A DNA stretch of 64,000 bases from Pigmentibacter sp. JX0631 (GCF_029873255.1 NZ_CP123622.1:3137001-3201000); one strand, 5' to 3'; shown: positions 54,403 to 63,325, counted from the first letter of the stretch. The notes: generated by a model not told the origin, from the sequence alone. Translations and numbers: made by a program.

Positions 54403-55556
54403 ATGCACTCACTTTTTTTTCTAAAGTTTGAAATTGTATCTAAGTCTTTGTCACCTCTTCCACTCAAACAAATAACAATTGTTTTTCCAGGATTTTTCGC
54501 TAAATATTTTTTTGCTCCAGCTACAGCATGCGCTGATTCTAGTGCGCATAAAATACCTTCTTCTAAAGCTAGTTCCTTTACACTTTGAATACATTCTTCA
54601 TCTGAAATGGCTAGGGTTTGAAGTCTATTTTCTTGTTTCAAACCGGCTAACCAAGGACCAACAGCCGGATAATCTAGACCTGCGCTGATGGAATGAGTTT
54701 CTGCAATTTGTCTTTCCTCTGTCTGTAGAATGAACGTTTCCATTCCATGCAATACTCCCATCGTTCCTTGGGTTAAACTTGCAGCACCTGCGGCTTCACA
54801 GCCAATGAGTTGTACTGATTGTTCGTTAATAAATGGAGAAAAAATACCAGCGGCATTGCTACCCCCTCCAACGCAGGCAAAAATTGCTGAAGGTAACAAA
54901 GAAGTTTTTTCAAGAATTTGTTTTTTTGTTTCGATTCCTATTATTTTTTGAAAATAACGAACTATAAAAGGATAAGGGTGAGGACCTACAATAGATCCAA
55001 GACAATAAAAATGGTCTTGATAATTTGCAACCCAGTAACGCATTGCTGCATTAACTGCTTCTTTTAATTTCTTAGAACCATCAGTAACAGGAATTAATTG
55101 TGCTCCAAATAATTTCATTCTTGTAGCATTTAATTGTTGTCTTTGAACATCTATTTCGCCTTGAAATACTTGCAAAGACAATTTTAAATTTGCGCATGCC
55201 ATGGCAGTAGCAACGCCGTGTTGTCCCGCGCCTGTTTCAGCAATTACATTTTTAATTCCCATGTATTTAGCTAATGAACATTGGGCAATTGCATTATTCA
55301 ACTTATGAGCGCCACCGTGTACTAAATCTTCACGTTTTAGATAAATTTTTCCATTATATAATTTGCTTAAGTTTTTAGCTTCATATAAAGCAGTCTCTCT
55401 TCCTGCAAAATCATTTAATAAAAGAGAAAGTTTTTCAACTTCAATAGGATCTGCGATAAATTGATTAAATTCATCTGTTAATTTTTTTAAGGCAATTTCT
55501 AATAATGGTGTTAGATATGTAACACTTTTTTCCATTTCTAATGCTAAATCACCCAT
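54399..55556 (-). CDS. trpB: tryptophan synthase beta chain
   Basis: A 385-residue PLP enzyme that joins indole and serine. The PLP lysine lies in GGAHKLNNAIAQC, catalytic Glu in AETGAGQHGVATA, and the phosphate-binding GGGSNA is present. It matches TrpB1, the form that pairs with TrpA. It overlaps the fused gene upstream by 8 bp and trpA by 4 bp, so translation of the three is coupled. Confidence 0.95.
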   Translation of the reverse strand: MGDLALEMEKSVTYLTPLLEIALKKLTDEFNQFIADPIEVEKLSLLLNDFAGRETALYEAKNLSKLYNGKIYLKREDLVHGGAHKLNNAIAQCSLAKYMGIKNVIAETGAGQHGVATAMACANLKLSLQVFQGEIDVQRQQLNATRMKLFGAQLIPVTDGSKKLKEAVNAAMRYWVANYQDHFYCLGSIVGPHPYPFIVRYFQKIIGIETKKQILEKTSLLPSAIFACVGGGSNAAGIFSPFINEQSVQLIGCEAAGAASLTQGTMGVLHGMETFILQTEERQIAETHSISAGLDYPAVGPWLAGLKQENRLQTLAISDEECIQSVKELALEEGILCALESAHAVAGAKKYLAKNPGKTIVICLSGRGDKDLDTISNFRKKSECI

Positions 55557-57879
55557 GTTGTATTCCTTTTACTAATTTTTCCATTTCAAACATTTTTTCA
55601 ATTGAAAATATACTTTTGGTATTTGTTGATTCTTCATTACAAATTGCACTTGAACAATCAATTCCAATGATTTTCCAATTTTTTTCTAAGGCTTCTTGAA
55701 ATCTTTCTTTATAATTTTTTAAATTTAGTCCATTACTTACAAATGTTGGAACTTTATTATTTTTTATATTAACAAGATAATTTTCAACAATACCTTTACC
55801 AGGAGAAGATCCATCAAGTAAAAATGCTGCTGTATTTAAATATTTTGCTGTGCTTGAACTAATTAAATATTTGCTTTTATCTAATATTGGAAAAGAATAA
55901 GCATGTTCATTACAAGATAATTCATCTATAATCTTTAAACATTCTAAATCAACATCATTTCTTGTAATAAAACAAATTTTTTCTTGATTCATTTGAATAA
56001 GAGGGAGCATTTCTTTTAAATTGTTAGGACCAACAAATTTTTTTGATTCAGGTATTAAATTTATTCCTATTAATTCCGAGGAAGTTGTTAAAGCATTTTG
56101 TAAATCGAATAAAGTTTTTGCACCACAAAATTTGGTAGAGTAATTAGAATTTTTAATTTCTGAAATGAAATTTTTAATTTTAACTGGGTTATTCATGTTC
56201 ATCAAGGCTGTTCCAATAATACAGCCTTTAAATATTTTTAATGTTGTTTGTGCTTCATGTATTTCATCGATATTGCTTGCAATTATTATTTTGTTGGTAT
56301 CAAAATTTTCATTATTGAAATTAAGTAAAAAATTTCTAAAATGTTTGTTTTCTTCTAAAGAGAAAAGACTGCGAGAATTTAAAATATAAAAATCACCAAT
56401 TTTTGGTAAAAAAAATGAACTTTCAACAAATGCGCTAACATTTAATTCGTTACAATAATTTACAAGTTCTATTAATTTACTTTCTGAAATAAAATCTTGT
56501 AGTAGTAAAATTCCATTAGCACCAGCAAGTACTAAATTTTTTATTTGATATTTTTCAGTAATAAAATCTTTCGCTAAAATAGGTTTATCTGTTAATTCTC
56601 TAATTTTTCTTAGAATTTCTAAGGAACCTGAAAAAGAGGGATGGGTGATAAAACTTATACCATCAGCCATTTTATATGCTTCTAATCTATCTTCTAAAGA
56701 AAGTTTATCGGTGATAGTTGATTTGGGATTATTTAATTTTATTTCAGCTAGAAGTAATTTTTCTTTATTCTTGAATGATTGAACCTTCTTTTCTATTATT
56801 TTCAATTTTGGTAAATCAAATGAATGATTTACTAAAATAGGACTTCTTGGATGTAGCGGTGATAAATTCTTTATTTGTTCTATTTTTTTTGTAACAAGTT
56901 TTGATAAAGAAGAAAATTTATTTTTTATCAACTTATAATTTAAAATTATTTTATTTTTTATTTGATTTTCATCAAGGTTTATTTTAGAATTTCCAAAACT
57001 AAATTCATTTAATACATGTAATATAGACAAATTATAGGACAGTAAATTTTTTGCGTAATTTGTAGAAACATTTTCAATACTACTTAGTAATTCTTCTGTT
57101 ACTTTTGAGCTATTAGAAAAAATTTCTATTCTATTTGAATCACATAATTCAATTGGATCAATTTCTATTTTAGTATATTTTTTGTCCTTGCAAAAATAAA
57201 TAGCAGTTTTAGCATAAGGCGAAGCTTCATCTAAATATCCAAATTGATCAAAAGACGAAACTATGAAAGCAGTTTCATTTAAAATTGAGCAAGTATCAGC
57301 TAGTTTTAAAGCAATATCGAAATTGAATGCTCCGATTAATTTTCCTTTTACATTAATTGGATTTAAAAGTGGACCAAGTAAATTAAAAACTGTTGGTCCT
57401 TTTATTTCTTTCCTGATAGGAGAACTTTTAGCAAATATGGGATAAGTATATGCAGCAGGTAAAAATAAGAAATTTGTTGCACGAAAATATTCTTCAGCAT
57501 TTTCAAACATTTTTTCGAGAGGAAATTCATTTTTTTCAAGAAAATCTACCGCACCTATTTTTCCGCTTGACGAACGACCTCCATGCTTAACAATTTGAAA
57601 GCCTAAACAACTAGCAAATAATCCCGTTAGTGTTGATGTATTTAATTTGTCTCTACCTATTCCACCAGTTCCTACAACATCGAATACAGGAAAATCAGCT
57701 TGAGAAATAATTTGATTTAGTTGTTTAGGACTATTACTTATTTTTTTAAATTCGATTACAAGTTTTGCTAAACAATTACTGCTGATATTTGTACCTAATT
57801 CATTTAAAAATTCTTTAGTTATATTTTCTGATAGCAAATTACTTAATATATATTCTTCATTATTTAAATTATTTTTCAT
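55549..57879 (-). CDS. trpDCF: trifunctional TrpD-TrpC-TrpF fusion
   Basis: Start ATG 57879 (GGGTGG ~9 bp upstream); a TTG six codons earlier is possible. The ~776-residue protein holds three domains. TrpD, phosphoribosyltransferase, 1-~335: GTGGIG, NTSTLTG, KHGGRSSSGKIGAVDFLE, FNLLGPLLNP. TrpC, indole-glycerol-phosphate synthase, ~340-570: AEIK, AKDFI, GILLLQ, VESSFF. TrpF, isomerase, ~580-776: KFCGAKT, LLDGSSPGKG, SNGLNLKNY. Several conserved positions differ: the usual ESGI of TrpC reads ASNID, GGDG of TrpD reads GGIG, and the TrpF QLHG and SSGVE motifs are not visible. The TrpF Cys and Asp are kept. All three steps are otherwise missing from the operon. Confidence 0.85.
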   Translation of the reverse strand: MKNNLNNEEYILSNLLSENITKEFLNELGTNISSNCLAKLVIEFKKISNSPKQLNQIISQADFPVFDVVGTGGIGRDKLNTSTLTGLFASCLGFQIVKHGGRSSSGKIGAVDFLEKNEFPLEKMFENAEEYFRATNFLFLPAAYTYPIFAKSSPIRKEIKGPTVFNLLGPLLNPINVKGKLIGAFNFDIALKLADTCSILNETAFIVSSFDQFGYLDEASPYAKTAIYFCKDKKYTKIEIDPIELCDSNRIEIFSNSSKVTEELLSSIENVSTNYAKNLLSYNLSILHVLNEFSFGNSKINLDENQIKNKIILNYKLIKNKFSSLSKLVTKKIEQIKNLSPLHPRSPILVNHSFDLPKLKIIEKKVQSFKNKEKLLLAEIKLNNPKSTITDKLSLEDRLEAYKMADGISFITHPSFSGSLEILRKIRELTDKPILAKDFITEKYQIKNLVLAGANGILLLQDFISESKLIELVNYCNELNVSAFVESSFFLPKIGDFYILNSRSLFSLEENKHFRNFLLNFNNENFDTNKIIIASNIDEIHEAQTTLKIFKGCIIGTALMNMNNPVKIKNFISEIKNSNYSTKFCGAKTLFDLQNALTTSSELIGINLIPESKKFVGPNNLKEMLPLIQMNQEKICFITRNDVDLECLKIIDELSCNEHAYSFPILDKSKYLISSSTAKYLNTAAFLLDGSSPGKGIVENYLVNIKNNKVPTFVSNGLNLKNYKERFQEALEKNWKIIGIDCSSAICNEESTNTKSIFSIEKMFEMEKLVKGIQHG

Positions 57880-57911
57880 ACTACTGTTACCACCCAATAT
57901 TTATTAAAGTT

Positions 57912-59816
57912 TTAAGCGATAGATTCTATCCAATTTTTAATTATTGTTTCGCCAATATACCCAGTCAAAAAGCTTTCAGGATGAAATTGAACAGCACAAA
58001 TATTGTTTTCAAGATCTGTTACTTCTAATGCCATTGGTGTATTTAATTCATCAACAGCAACAATTTTTATTTCTTCAGGAATTTTATTTCCATAAAGGGA
58101 GTGATAACGACCTACTAAAAAATTTGTTGGTAAATTTTTAAAAAGAATTTCACTGTTACTTATTAAACATTTTTTAGCTTTACCATGAACTGGATTAGGA
58201 AGTTTTTTAACTTCGCCACCAAAAGCTTCTACTATTGCTTGAAATCCTAAACATACTCCAAATATGGGTTTTTTATTTATTAAATATTTAATATGCTGGA
58301 TTAAAAAACCAGCTTCTTTTGGATGAGAAGGTCCTGGAGAAAGAATAATTCCCGCATACTTAGAAAAATCTATACTTTCGACATTATTACTAATAATATC
58401 AACTTTTACGCCACATTTTTCAAATAAAGCAACTAAATTATTACTAAAACTATCAAAGTTTTCGATCATTAAGTAATGATTATTTTTTTCAATTTTATCT
58501 TGAATAATATTGTTATTATTTAAAACAATTTTAGGTTTTTCATTTAAATTAAAGCATAGATTATCTTTTTTAATTAACGAAACTAAATTTTTTAATTTTG
58601 AACCACATTCCCAAAATTCATATTGAGGGTCTGCTTCTAAAATTATAGAAGAACCTGCTTGGAAAGTGATATGTTCATTATGGATAAACGCACTTCTTAT
58701 TAATATAATAGTTTTTAAACTTCTATTTGGTTGAATGTGTATTAAATTTCCACCATAAAAATTTCTTTTTTCTTCCTCAATATCAAATATAATTTCCATT
58801 GCTTTTCTTTTAGGAACGCCGACCAAAGTACCTGCATTAATGCAATTCAGTACGGCAAATATAGAATTTATATTACCATTTAAAATTCCTGTAACACTCG
58901 CTTGAGTATGAATAATATGCTCAAGAATTAAAGGTTCTCTGTATTTTGAAACTTCAACTTGAGTGCAAAATTTATTTAAATCATTTCTTGCAAGATCAAT
59001 TAGCATATCTAGTTCTGATTTTTCTTTTTCAGAACTCATTAATACATTTAGTTCTATAATATCTTCTTTTGTCAATTCTTTCGAATTGGAAGTTCTCCGA
59101 GCCGAACCACTAATAGGCCGCATTGTGGCTAAATTTCCTGATATGTCTAATAAAATTTCAGGACTTGCTCCACAGATTTTTGTCTCTTGAAATTCAATGG
59201 CAAATCGGTAATTTGCTTGTTGTGTTAAAATTGGATACTTTAAGTAATTAAAAATTTCTGATTCATTCGTTTTAAATTTTAATTTTCTTGATAAAACAAA
59301 TTCGTATACATCACCACTTTTTAAATGTTCAAGAACTTTATTATATCTTTCAAAATATTTGTCACTATTATTTTCTGTTAGCAAGATTTCTGGTAAATTA
59401 GAATTTTGAGAAAAATTATTTATATAATTATTTGTATCAATTTCATTGCAGTAACACAACTTAAATTCAAAAATAATAAAGTCATTTGGAATAGTAGACA
59501 GATTTTCAGGAAGGTGTGCTGCTTCAAATGTAAGAGCAGTTATACAATGCATATTATGTGTATAGCATATATCTTCTAAATCCTGTAAAAGACATAATTG
59601 TTTAAATTTCTTAATGTTTGAAAATTTTCCATCTTCAGGCTTGTTGGTATTAATGATTTCTAAAATATTGTTGAAATTATTTTTTAAACTGTTAGCGATT
59701 TCTTTAAACTTATTATCTGTAATATTTAAAATAATTTTTTCTTTATAGACGGTACCGCTTATACAGTTTTTTCTAATTTCATATGTTGTTTCTGGATAAG
59801 AAATAAATTGACTCAT
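57912..59816 (-). CDS. trpEG: anthranilate synthase fusion TrpE-TrpG
   Basis: A 634-residue protein that makes anthranilate from chorismate and glutamine. The TrpE part is ~1-435: MRPISGSARR, SEKEKSELDMLIDLARNDL, AGTLVGVPKRKAME and the EEEKRNFYGG end. The TrpG glutamine amidotransferase part is ~440-634: IENFDSFSNNLVAL, SPGPSHPKEAG, catalytic Cys in GVCLGFQAIVEAFGG and catalytic His-x-Glu in VQFHPES. Fusion in one chain is known from Rhizobiales and some other bacteria. Ribosome site AGGAG, 6 bp; 8 bp after the DAHP synthase gene. A p-aminobenzoate fusion is unlikely because the trp genes follow. Confidence 0.9.
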   Translation of the reverse strand: MSQFISYPETTYEIRKNCISGTVYKEKIILNITDNKFKEIANSLKNNFNNILEIINTNKPEDGKFSNIKKFKQLCLLQDLEDICYTHNMHCITALTFEAAHLPENLSTIPNDFIIFEFKLCYCNEIDTNNYINNFSQNSNLPEILLTENNSDKYFERYNKVLEHLKSGDVYEFVLSRKLKFKTNESEIFNYLKYPILTQQANYRFAIEFQETKICGASPEILLDISGNLATMRPISGSARRTSNSKELTKEDIIELNVLMSSEKEKSELDMLIDLARNDLNKFCTQVEVSKYREPLILEHIIHTQASVTGILNGNINSIFAVLNCINAGTLVGVPKRKAMEIIFDIEEEKRNFYGGNLIHIQPNRSLKTIILIRSAFIHNEHITFQAGSSIILEADPQYEFWECGSKLKNLVSLIKKDNLCFNLNEKPKIVLNNNNIIQDKIEKNNHYLMIENFDSFSNNLVALFEKCGVKVDIISNNVESIDFSKYAGIILSPGPSHPKEAGFLIQHIKYLINKKPIFGVCLGFQAIVEAFGGEVKKLPNPVHGKAKKCLISNSEILFKNLPTNFLVGRYHSLYGNKIPEEIKIVAVDELNTPMALEVTDLENNICAVQFHPESFLTGYIGETIIKNWIESIA

Positions 59817-59824
59817 GGTATCTC

Positions 59825-61060
59825 CTAATTCAAACGGCTAAATATTTTTAAAATTTCTCGAGTTTGATCCGGATTCAATCGAGGATCGCAAGCAGATTTA
59901 TAGTTTTTTGGCACATCAGAAATTGTGATGTTTGAATTTTCACTATAACATTCTGTTACAAATTGTTCACTAGTTTCTAAATGAACACCTGCTAAAATTG
60001 AGTTTTCATTTCCATGTATCTCCATATTTAATGAAATTTCTTTTTGAATATTATTCAAATTACGTGTTTTAATTTTCTCAATAGTTTGCTCAGTATTTCC
60101 ATGCATAGGGTCACAAATCCAGGTAACATTAAAAAAATTCTTCTTTACTGCTTGAATTAATGGTGGTAAGTATTTTTGTACTTTATTAGATCCAAATCTA
60201 GTTATAAGTGAAATTTTTCCAGATTCATTAAGTGGATTAATTTTGTTTATTAAAGAAATTAATTCTTCAGAGTTAATATTTTCACTTATTTTAATTCCGA
60301 TAGGATTGAATAAGTTTTTAGCATATTCAATATGTGCATTATTTAATTGGCGAGTTCTTTCACCAATCCAGAAAAAGTGAGTACTGCTATTATAATATTT
60401 ATGAAATCCAGCATGATATTTAGTATAACAATTTTCATATTCCAAAAGAAGTGCTTCATGTGAAGTAAAAATTTCATCACATTTATTGTAATTTTGGATT
60501 AATTTATGCACTTTTTGCGCACACTTTTGAGCTGTTTTTAAATTTTTGAAGTTGTGTTGCCTAGCAATTAAGTTCTTATCTGGACGATTTACTATGTCTC
60601 CCCGATATACTGGTAAAAGTTCACTATTGAGTTTTTCTAATTCTTCGCTTCTAGGTTTTGCAAATTGTCCAGCAATTCTTCCAATAAGTAAAACTTCTTT
60701 CAAAATAACTTTTTGTAAAAATTCTTTTTGTGCTTTGTACTCAGCTAGTTTTTTAGTAACTGTTTCTTTTGTACAGTCACTAAATTGTTCAGCACAATCA
60801 CCGGTTTGAAGAACAAAGCAATGACCTAGACTTGCTGCACTGAGTTTTTGTTTGATTCTTTCTAAACTATCAAACTCTATGAAATTTTTTACTTGAGCTA
60901 TTTCATTTAATATTTTGTAATATTCATTTGTTTTATCGAAATTTGCTTGTTGTAAAATTGGAAACTTTTTCCATGTTTCTATATTCCAATTTTTGCAAGA
61001 ATAATCTGAATTTATTGAGTTTTTAGTATTATCTTGAAAAATAGAATCAAAAAACAGCAT
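59825..61060 (-). CDS. type II 3-deoxy-7-phosphoheptulonate (DAHP) synthase
   Basis: A 411-residue plant/type II DAHP synthase: TGDCAEQF, RIAGQFAKPRS, YRGDIVN, the SLITRFGSNKVQKYLPPLI segment (usual R-x-G), DPMHGNTEQTIEKIKTRN, GVHLETSEQFVTEC and the final DPRLNPDQ. It catalyses the entry step of aromatic amino-acid synthesis from PEP and erythrose-4-phosphate. It is the first gene of the trp operon and so is likely dedicated to tryptophan demand. Ribosome site CAGGAG. It is ~50 residues shorter at the N-terminus than the Mycobacterium enzyme, which may affect its regulation. Confidence 0.93.
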   Translation of the reverse strand: MLFFDSIFQDNTKNSINSDYSCKNWNIETWKKFPILQQANFDKTNEYYKILNEIAQVKNFIEFDSLERIKQKLSAASLGHCFVLQTGDCAEQFSDCTKETVTKKLAEYKAQKEFLQKVILKEVLLIGRIAGQFAKPRSEELEKLNSELLPVYRGDIVNRPDKNLIARQHNFKNLKTAQKCAQKVHKLIQNYNKCDEIFTSHEALLLEYENCYTKYHAGFHKYYNSSTHFFWIGERTRQLNNAHIEYAKNLFNPIGIKISENINSEELISLINKINPLNESGKISLITRFGSNKVQKYLPPLIQAVKKNFFNVTWICDPMHGNTEQTIEKIKTRNLNNIQKEISLNMEIHGNENSILAGVHLETSEQFVTECYSENSNITISDVPKNYKSACDPRLNPDQTREILKIFSRLN

Positions 61061-61081
61061 AGAATAAGCTCCTGTTTAGAA

Positions 61082-61105
61082 GTAATAGCGTAATAGTGTA
61101 ATAGC
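61082..61105 (-). repeat. three tandem 8-bp repeats in trp operon leader
   Basis: On the minus strand, GCTATTAC-ACTATTAC-GCTATTAC lies between the promoter and the ribosome site of the DAHP synthase gene: three exact CTATTAC cores at 8-bp spacing. They are placed where a repressor or an RNA-binding regulator would act on the trp operon. A similar motif was not noticed elsewhere in the window. Confidence 0.6.
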
Positions 61106-61115
61106 GCAATTTATT

Positions 61116-61144
61116 TTGTAACAGATACTTTTTCAGTTTGTCAA
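61116..61144 (-). promoter_or_regulatory. sigma-70 type promoter of the trp operon
   Basis: TTGACA (61144 to 61139) and TTACAA (61121 to 61116) with a 17-bp spacer, read on the minus strand, about 56-84 bp before the DAHP synthase ATG. The -35 is perfect, the -10 is 4/6. No leader peptide with Trp codons and no T-box or trp attenuator hairpin was found after it. Confidence 0.6.
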
Positions 61145-61178
61145 CACAAAATTTTTAGACACAAAAAAAATGGTGAGC

Positions 61179-61207
61179 TTGACAAGTTTTTAAATTGATA
61201 TTAATAA
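61179..61207 (+). promoter_or_regulatory. promoter of secreted protein gene
   Basis: TTGACA (61179-61184), 17-bp spacer, TAATAA (61202-61207). The -10 lies inside a Fur-box-like palindrome, the classic arrangement for iron repression. Confidence 0.55.
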
Positions 61208-61215
61208 TTATTATC
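61197..61215. promoter_or_regulatory. Fur-box-like operator
   Basis: GATATTAATAATTATTATC matches the 19-bp Fur consensus (GATAATGATAATCATTATC) at 16 positions, including both end bases G and C, and is close to palindromic. It overlaps the -10 of the promoter of the gene at 61247. AT richness makes chance matches easier, so confirmation is needed. Confidence 0.55.
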
Positions 61216-61246
61216 ATTAAAGATATAAACAATTTTAGGAGGTTAT

Positions 61247-61744
61247 ATGTCAAGAAAACTTAATTTTAGCGCGTTAGCTGTAAGCTTTGGTTTATTCTTT
61301 TTTTGCCAGACTTTTGCGCAGGGAAATCCTTCATGCCAGATAAATGTAAATGGAGAACTAAAAAGAGTGCATGTTTGGTATACGTTTTCAAATTTAGATG
61401 CGAAGTATGCTTGGTTCATGCAAGTAGCAAACATTTATGAAAATAATATTGGATTTGTTGATGAAAATTGTCATTTTATAGATCCAAAACAAAAAATTGA
61501 AATTCCAGTTAATGCTTTAAAGAAAATTGGTATGGTTGTGCTTGAAGAAAAATCATTTCAATCAATTTACTCATTCATTGGAGTAAGAAATGATGATGCT
61601 ATTAAAATTGTTCCAAACAAAAAAACAGCTTGCTTATTTGTTGTAGCGCCTTATGGTCCTGGGCAAATGGACAGAACAGACTGGAAACTTAATAATTCAG
61701 ATTGTTTTGCAACAGACTATGGGACAAAAATTTATTTTAAATAA
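61247..61744 (+). CDS. secreted hypothetical protein, probably iron-regulated
   Basis: A 165-residue protein with a signal peptide (1-~24, ending TFA-QG) behind a very strong ribosome site (AGGAGG, 4 bp). The mature part has cysteines at PSCQI, ENCHF, TACLF and SDCFA, which could pair as two disulphides. No known family. A Fur-box-like site overlaps its promoter, so it is expected to be expressed under iron limitation; the function is open. Convergent with the ABC transporter genes, 11 bp apart. Confidence 0.65.
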   Translation: MSRKLNFSALAVSFGLFFFCQTFAQGNPSCQINVNGELKRVHVWYTFSNLDAKYAWFMQVANIYENNIGFVDENCHFIDPKQKIEIPVNALKKIGMVVLEEKSFQSIYSFIGVRNDDAIKIVPNKKTACLFVVAPYGPGQMDRTDWKLNNSDCFATDYGTKIYFK

Positions 61745-61755
61745 ATTTCTTTTAT

Positions 61756-62436
61756 TTAATTTTCAATACTTAGTTCACCTTTTTGCAAAACCCAAGTCCG
61801 ATTAGCTAAAAATTTAGCGCGTTGTTCATCATGCGTTATCATCATTGTTGCTATTTTTCTTTGCTTTGTGAAATTATGAACGAACTGTAGTAAGTTTTCA
61901 GTTGATACAGGATCAAGTGCGGCTGTGGGTTCATCAAGTAACAACAGATCAGGTTCGCAAAGTGTGGACATAACAATTGTAATAATCTGTCTTTGTCCGC
62001 CGGATAATTTTCCAATAGGAGTCTGTAAAAGTTCTTCTAATCTTAAGCCTAATGGTTTTAATGTTTCTTCAACAATATTTTCTGGAAAATTTTTAATAGC
62101 ACTCTTAAAACCCGCAGTTTTTGATTTTAGCATAGCCATCGCTAAATTTTCGGCCACAGTCATTGTTGCTACTGAGCCCATGTGTGTATTTTGAAATACA
62201 CGACTGATAAATTGTGCTCTTTTTGTTTCTGAAAGCTGTGTAATATCAGAACTATTGCGAAATATTTTACCTGAAGATGGTTTTATTCTGCCAGAAATAG
62301 TATCTAAAAGAGTTGTTTTACCTGCTCCATTATGTCCTAAAATTAAAATAAAATCTTTTTCTTGAATTGTACAATTGATGTTACTTAGAGCTTTAAACTC
62401 ACCAAAATTAACATGAACATTTTCTATCCGAATCAT
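61756..62436 (-). CDS. ABC transporter ATPase (TrpX-system type)
   Basis: A 226-residue ATP-binding subunit: Walker A GHNGAGKTT, Q-loop SRVFQNT, signature LSGGQRQ, Walker B LLLLDEPTAALDP and the switch His in MITHDE. Companion permease and binding-protein genes are of the ABC.X0320/TrpXYZ kind, which import tryptophan or other amino acids in some Firmicutes. Its ATG overlaps the permease stop by 4 bp. It is the last gene of the operon. Confidence 0.9.
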   Translation of the reverse strand: MIRIENVHVNFGEFKALSNINCTIQEKDFILILGHNGAGKTTLLDTISGRIKPSSGKIFRNSSDITQLSETKRAQFISRVFQNTHMGSVATMTVAENLAMAMLKSKTAGFKSAIKNFPENIVEETLKPLGLRLEELLQTPIGKLSGGQRQIITIVMSTLCEPDLLLLDEPTAALDPVSTENLLQFVHNFTKQRKIATMMITHDEQRAKFLANRTWVLQKGELSIEN

Positions 62437-63290
62437 TTAGCTTTAACTCCTTTAATGCTTTCCATTTTTTTAATGACAAGAATTAAAACAATAAGGAGGC
62501 CGGTAATTAATTTTTGCCAAGAAGGTTCAACTTGTAATTCTATAGTTATTGCAATTAGTAATTGATATATTATTGAACCCATAATTGCCATTAAGAACAT
62601 ATTTGCAGCAATCATTTCTGCAATCATACAGCCTGCTAAAGCAGCAATTAAAGTACCAACATTTCCAAAAGCAGAATAAAAGCCGCTATATTGTACAAAT
62701 ATTCCACCTGCAAAAGCACTTAATGCATTGGCTAAAACTAATGATAAAGTGATATAAAAGGGAACACTTTTACCTAATGAAGTAACAAATTGTTCATTTA
62801 CACCAGTTGAACGCAGTATAAAACCATTTTCAGTTTTCATGTACCAAATAAAGATAAATGCTGTTATTAAAGAAAGAGAAGCTAACAAGACAACAGAGCC
62901 ATAGGAGAAAAAATGCAGAGAAGAAAATATTGTATGCGCATTTCCTAAAGCAACATTTGCTGTACCTATATTTATGCTTATGGAAAAAAGCATTGTTGTG
63001 ACAACGATACCTGCAATTAACTTATTTAATCCTAATTTCGTGTGCAGTAAACCAGTTATGCAACCAGAAAATCCGCCACTTATAACAGCAATGATCAATG
63101 CAAGCCAGGGATCAAAGTTATGGAGAATTGCCCAAGCAACTACAGCCCCACCCAAACCAAAAGTTCCTTCAATACTAAAGTCATCAAATTTCATTACTCT
63201 TGAAGCTAAGTAAATTGCCATAACTACAAATGAACCAATAAAACCACGCTCTAAAATTCCAATAACTACGGGTAAAATAGAAGAAGACAT
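62433..63290 (-). CDS. ABC transporter permease (TrpX-system type)
   Basis: A 285-residue inner-membrane protein with about eight to nine hydrophobic segments. DDFSIEGTFGLGGAV and GLNKLIAGIVVTTML are typical of the branched-chain/LivH-like permeases that pair with PF04392 binding proteins. Ribosome site AGGA before the ATG. Works with the ATPase (4-bp overlap) and the binding protein upstream. Confidence 0.88.
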   Translation of the reverse strand: MSSSILPVVIGILERGFIGSFVVMAIYLASRVMKFDDFSIEGTFGLGGAVVAWAILHNFDPWLALIIAVISGGFSGCITGLLHTKLGLNKLIAGIVVTTMLFSISINIGTANVALGNAHTIFSSLHFFSYGSVVLLASLSLITAFIFIWYMKTENGFILRSTGVNEQFVTSLGKSVPFYITLSLVLANALSAFAGGIFVQYSGFYSAFGNVGTLIAALAGCMIAEMIAANMFLMAIMGSIIYQLLIAITIELQVEPSWQKLITGLLIVLILVIKKMESIKGVKAK

Positions 63291-63302
63291 TATAAAATTC
63301 CT

Positions 63303-63325
63303 AAAAAAACTTTCCTATAAGGAAA
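63303..63325 (-). terminator. intercistronic stem-loop between binding-protein and permease genes
   Basis: On the minus strand TTTCCT-TAT-AGGAAA is followed by G and seven T. A terminator-like hairpin here would allow more binding protein than permease to be made, as in many importer operons. Confidence 0.55.

Noticed and set aside
57912-59816. Could the trpE-trpG fusion be p-aminobenzoate synthase (PabA/PabB)?
   Set aside because: It is embedded in an operon with trpDCF, trpB and trpA, and the TrpE/TrpG motifs fit; the alternative has no support from context.
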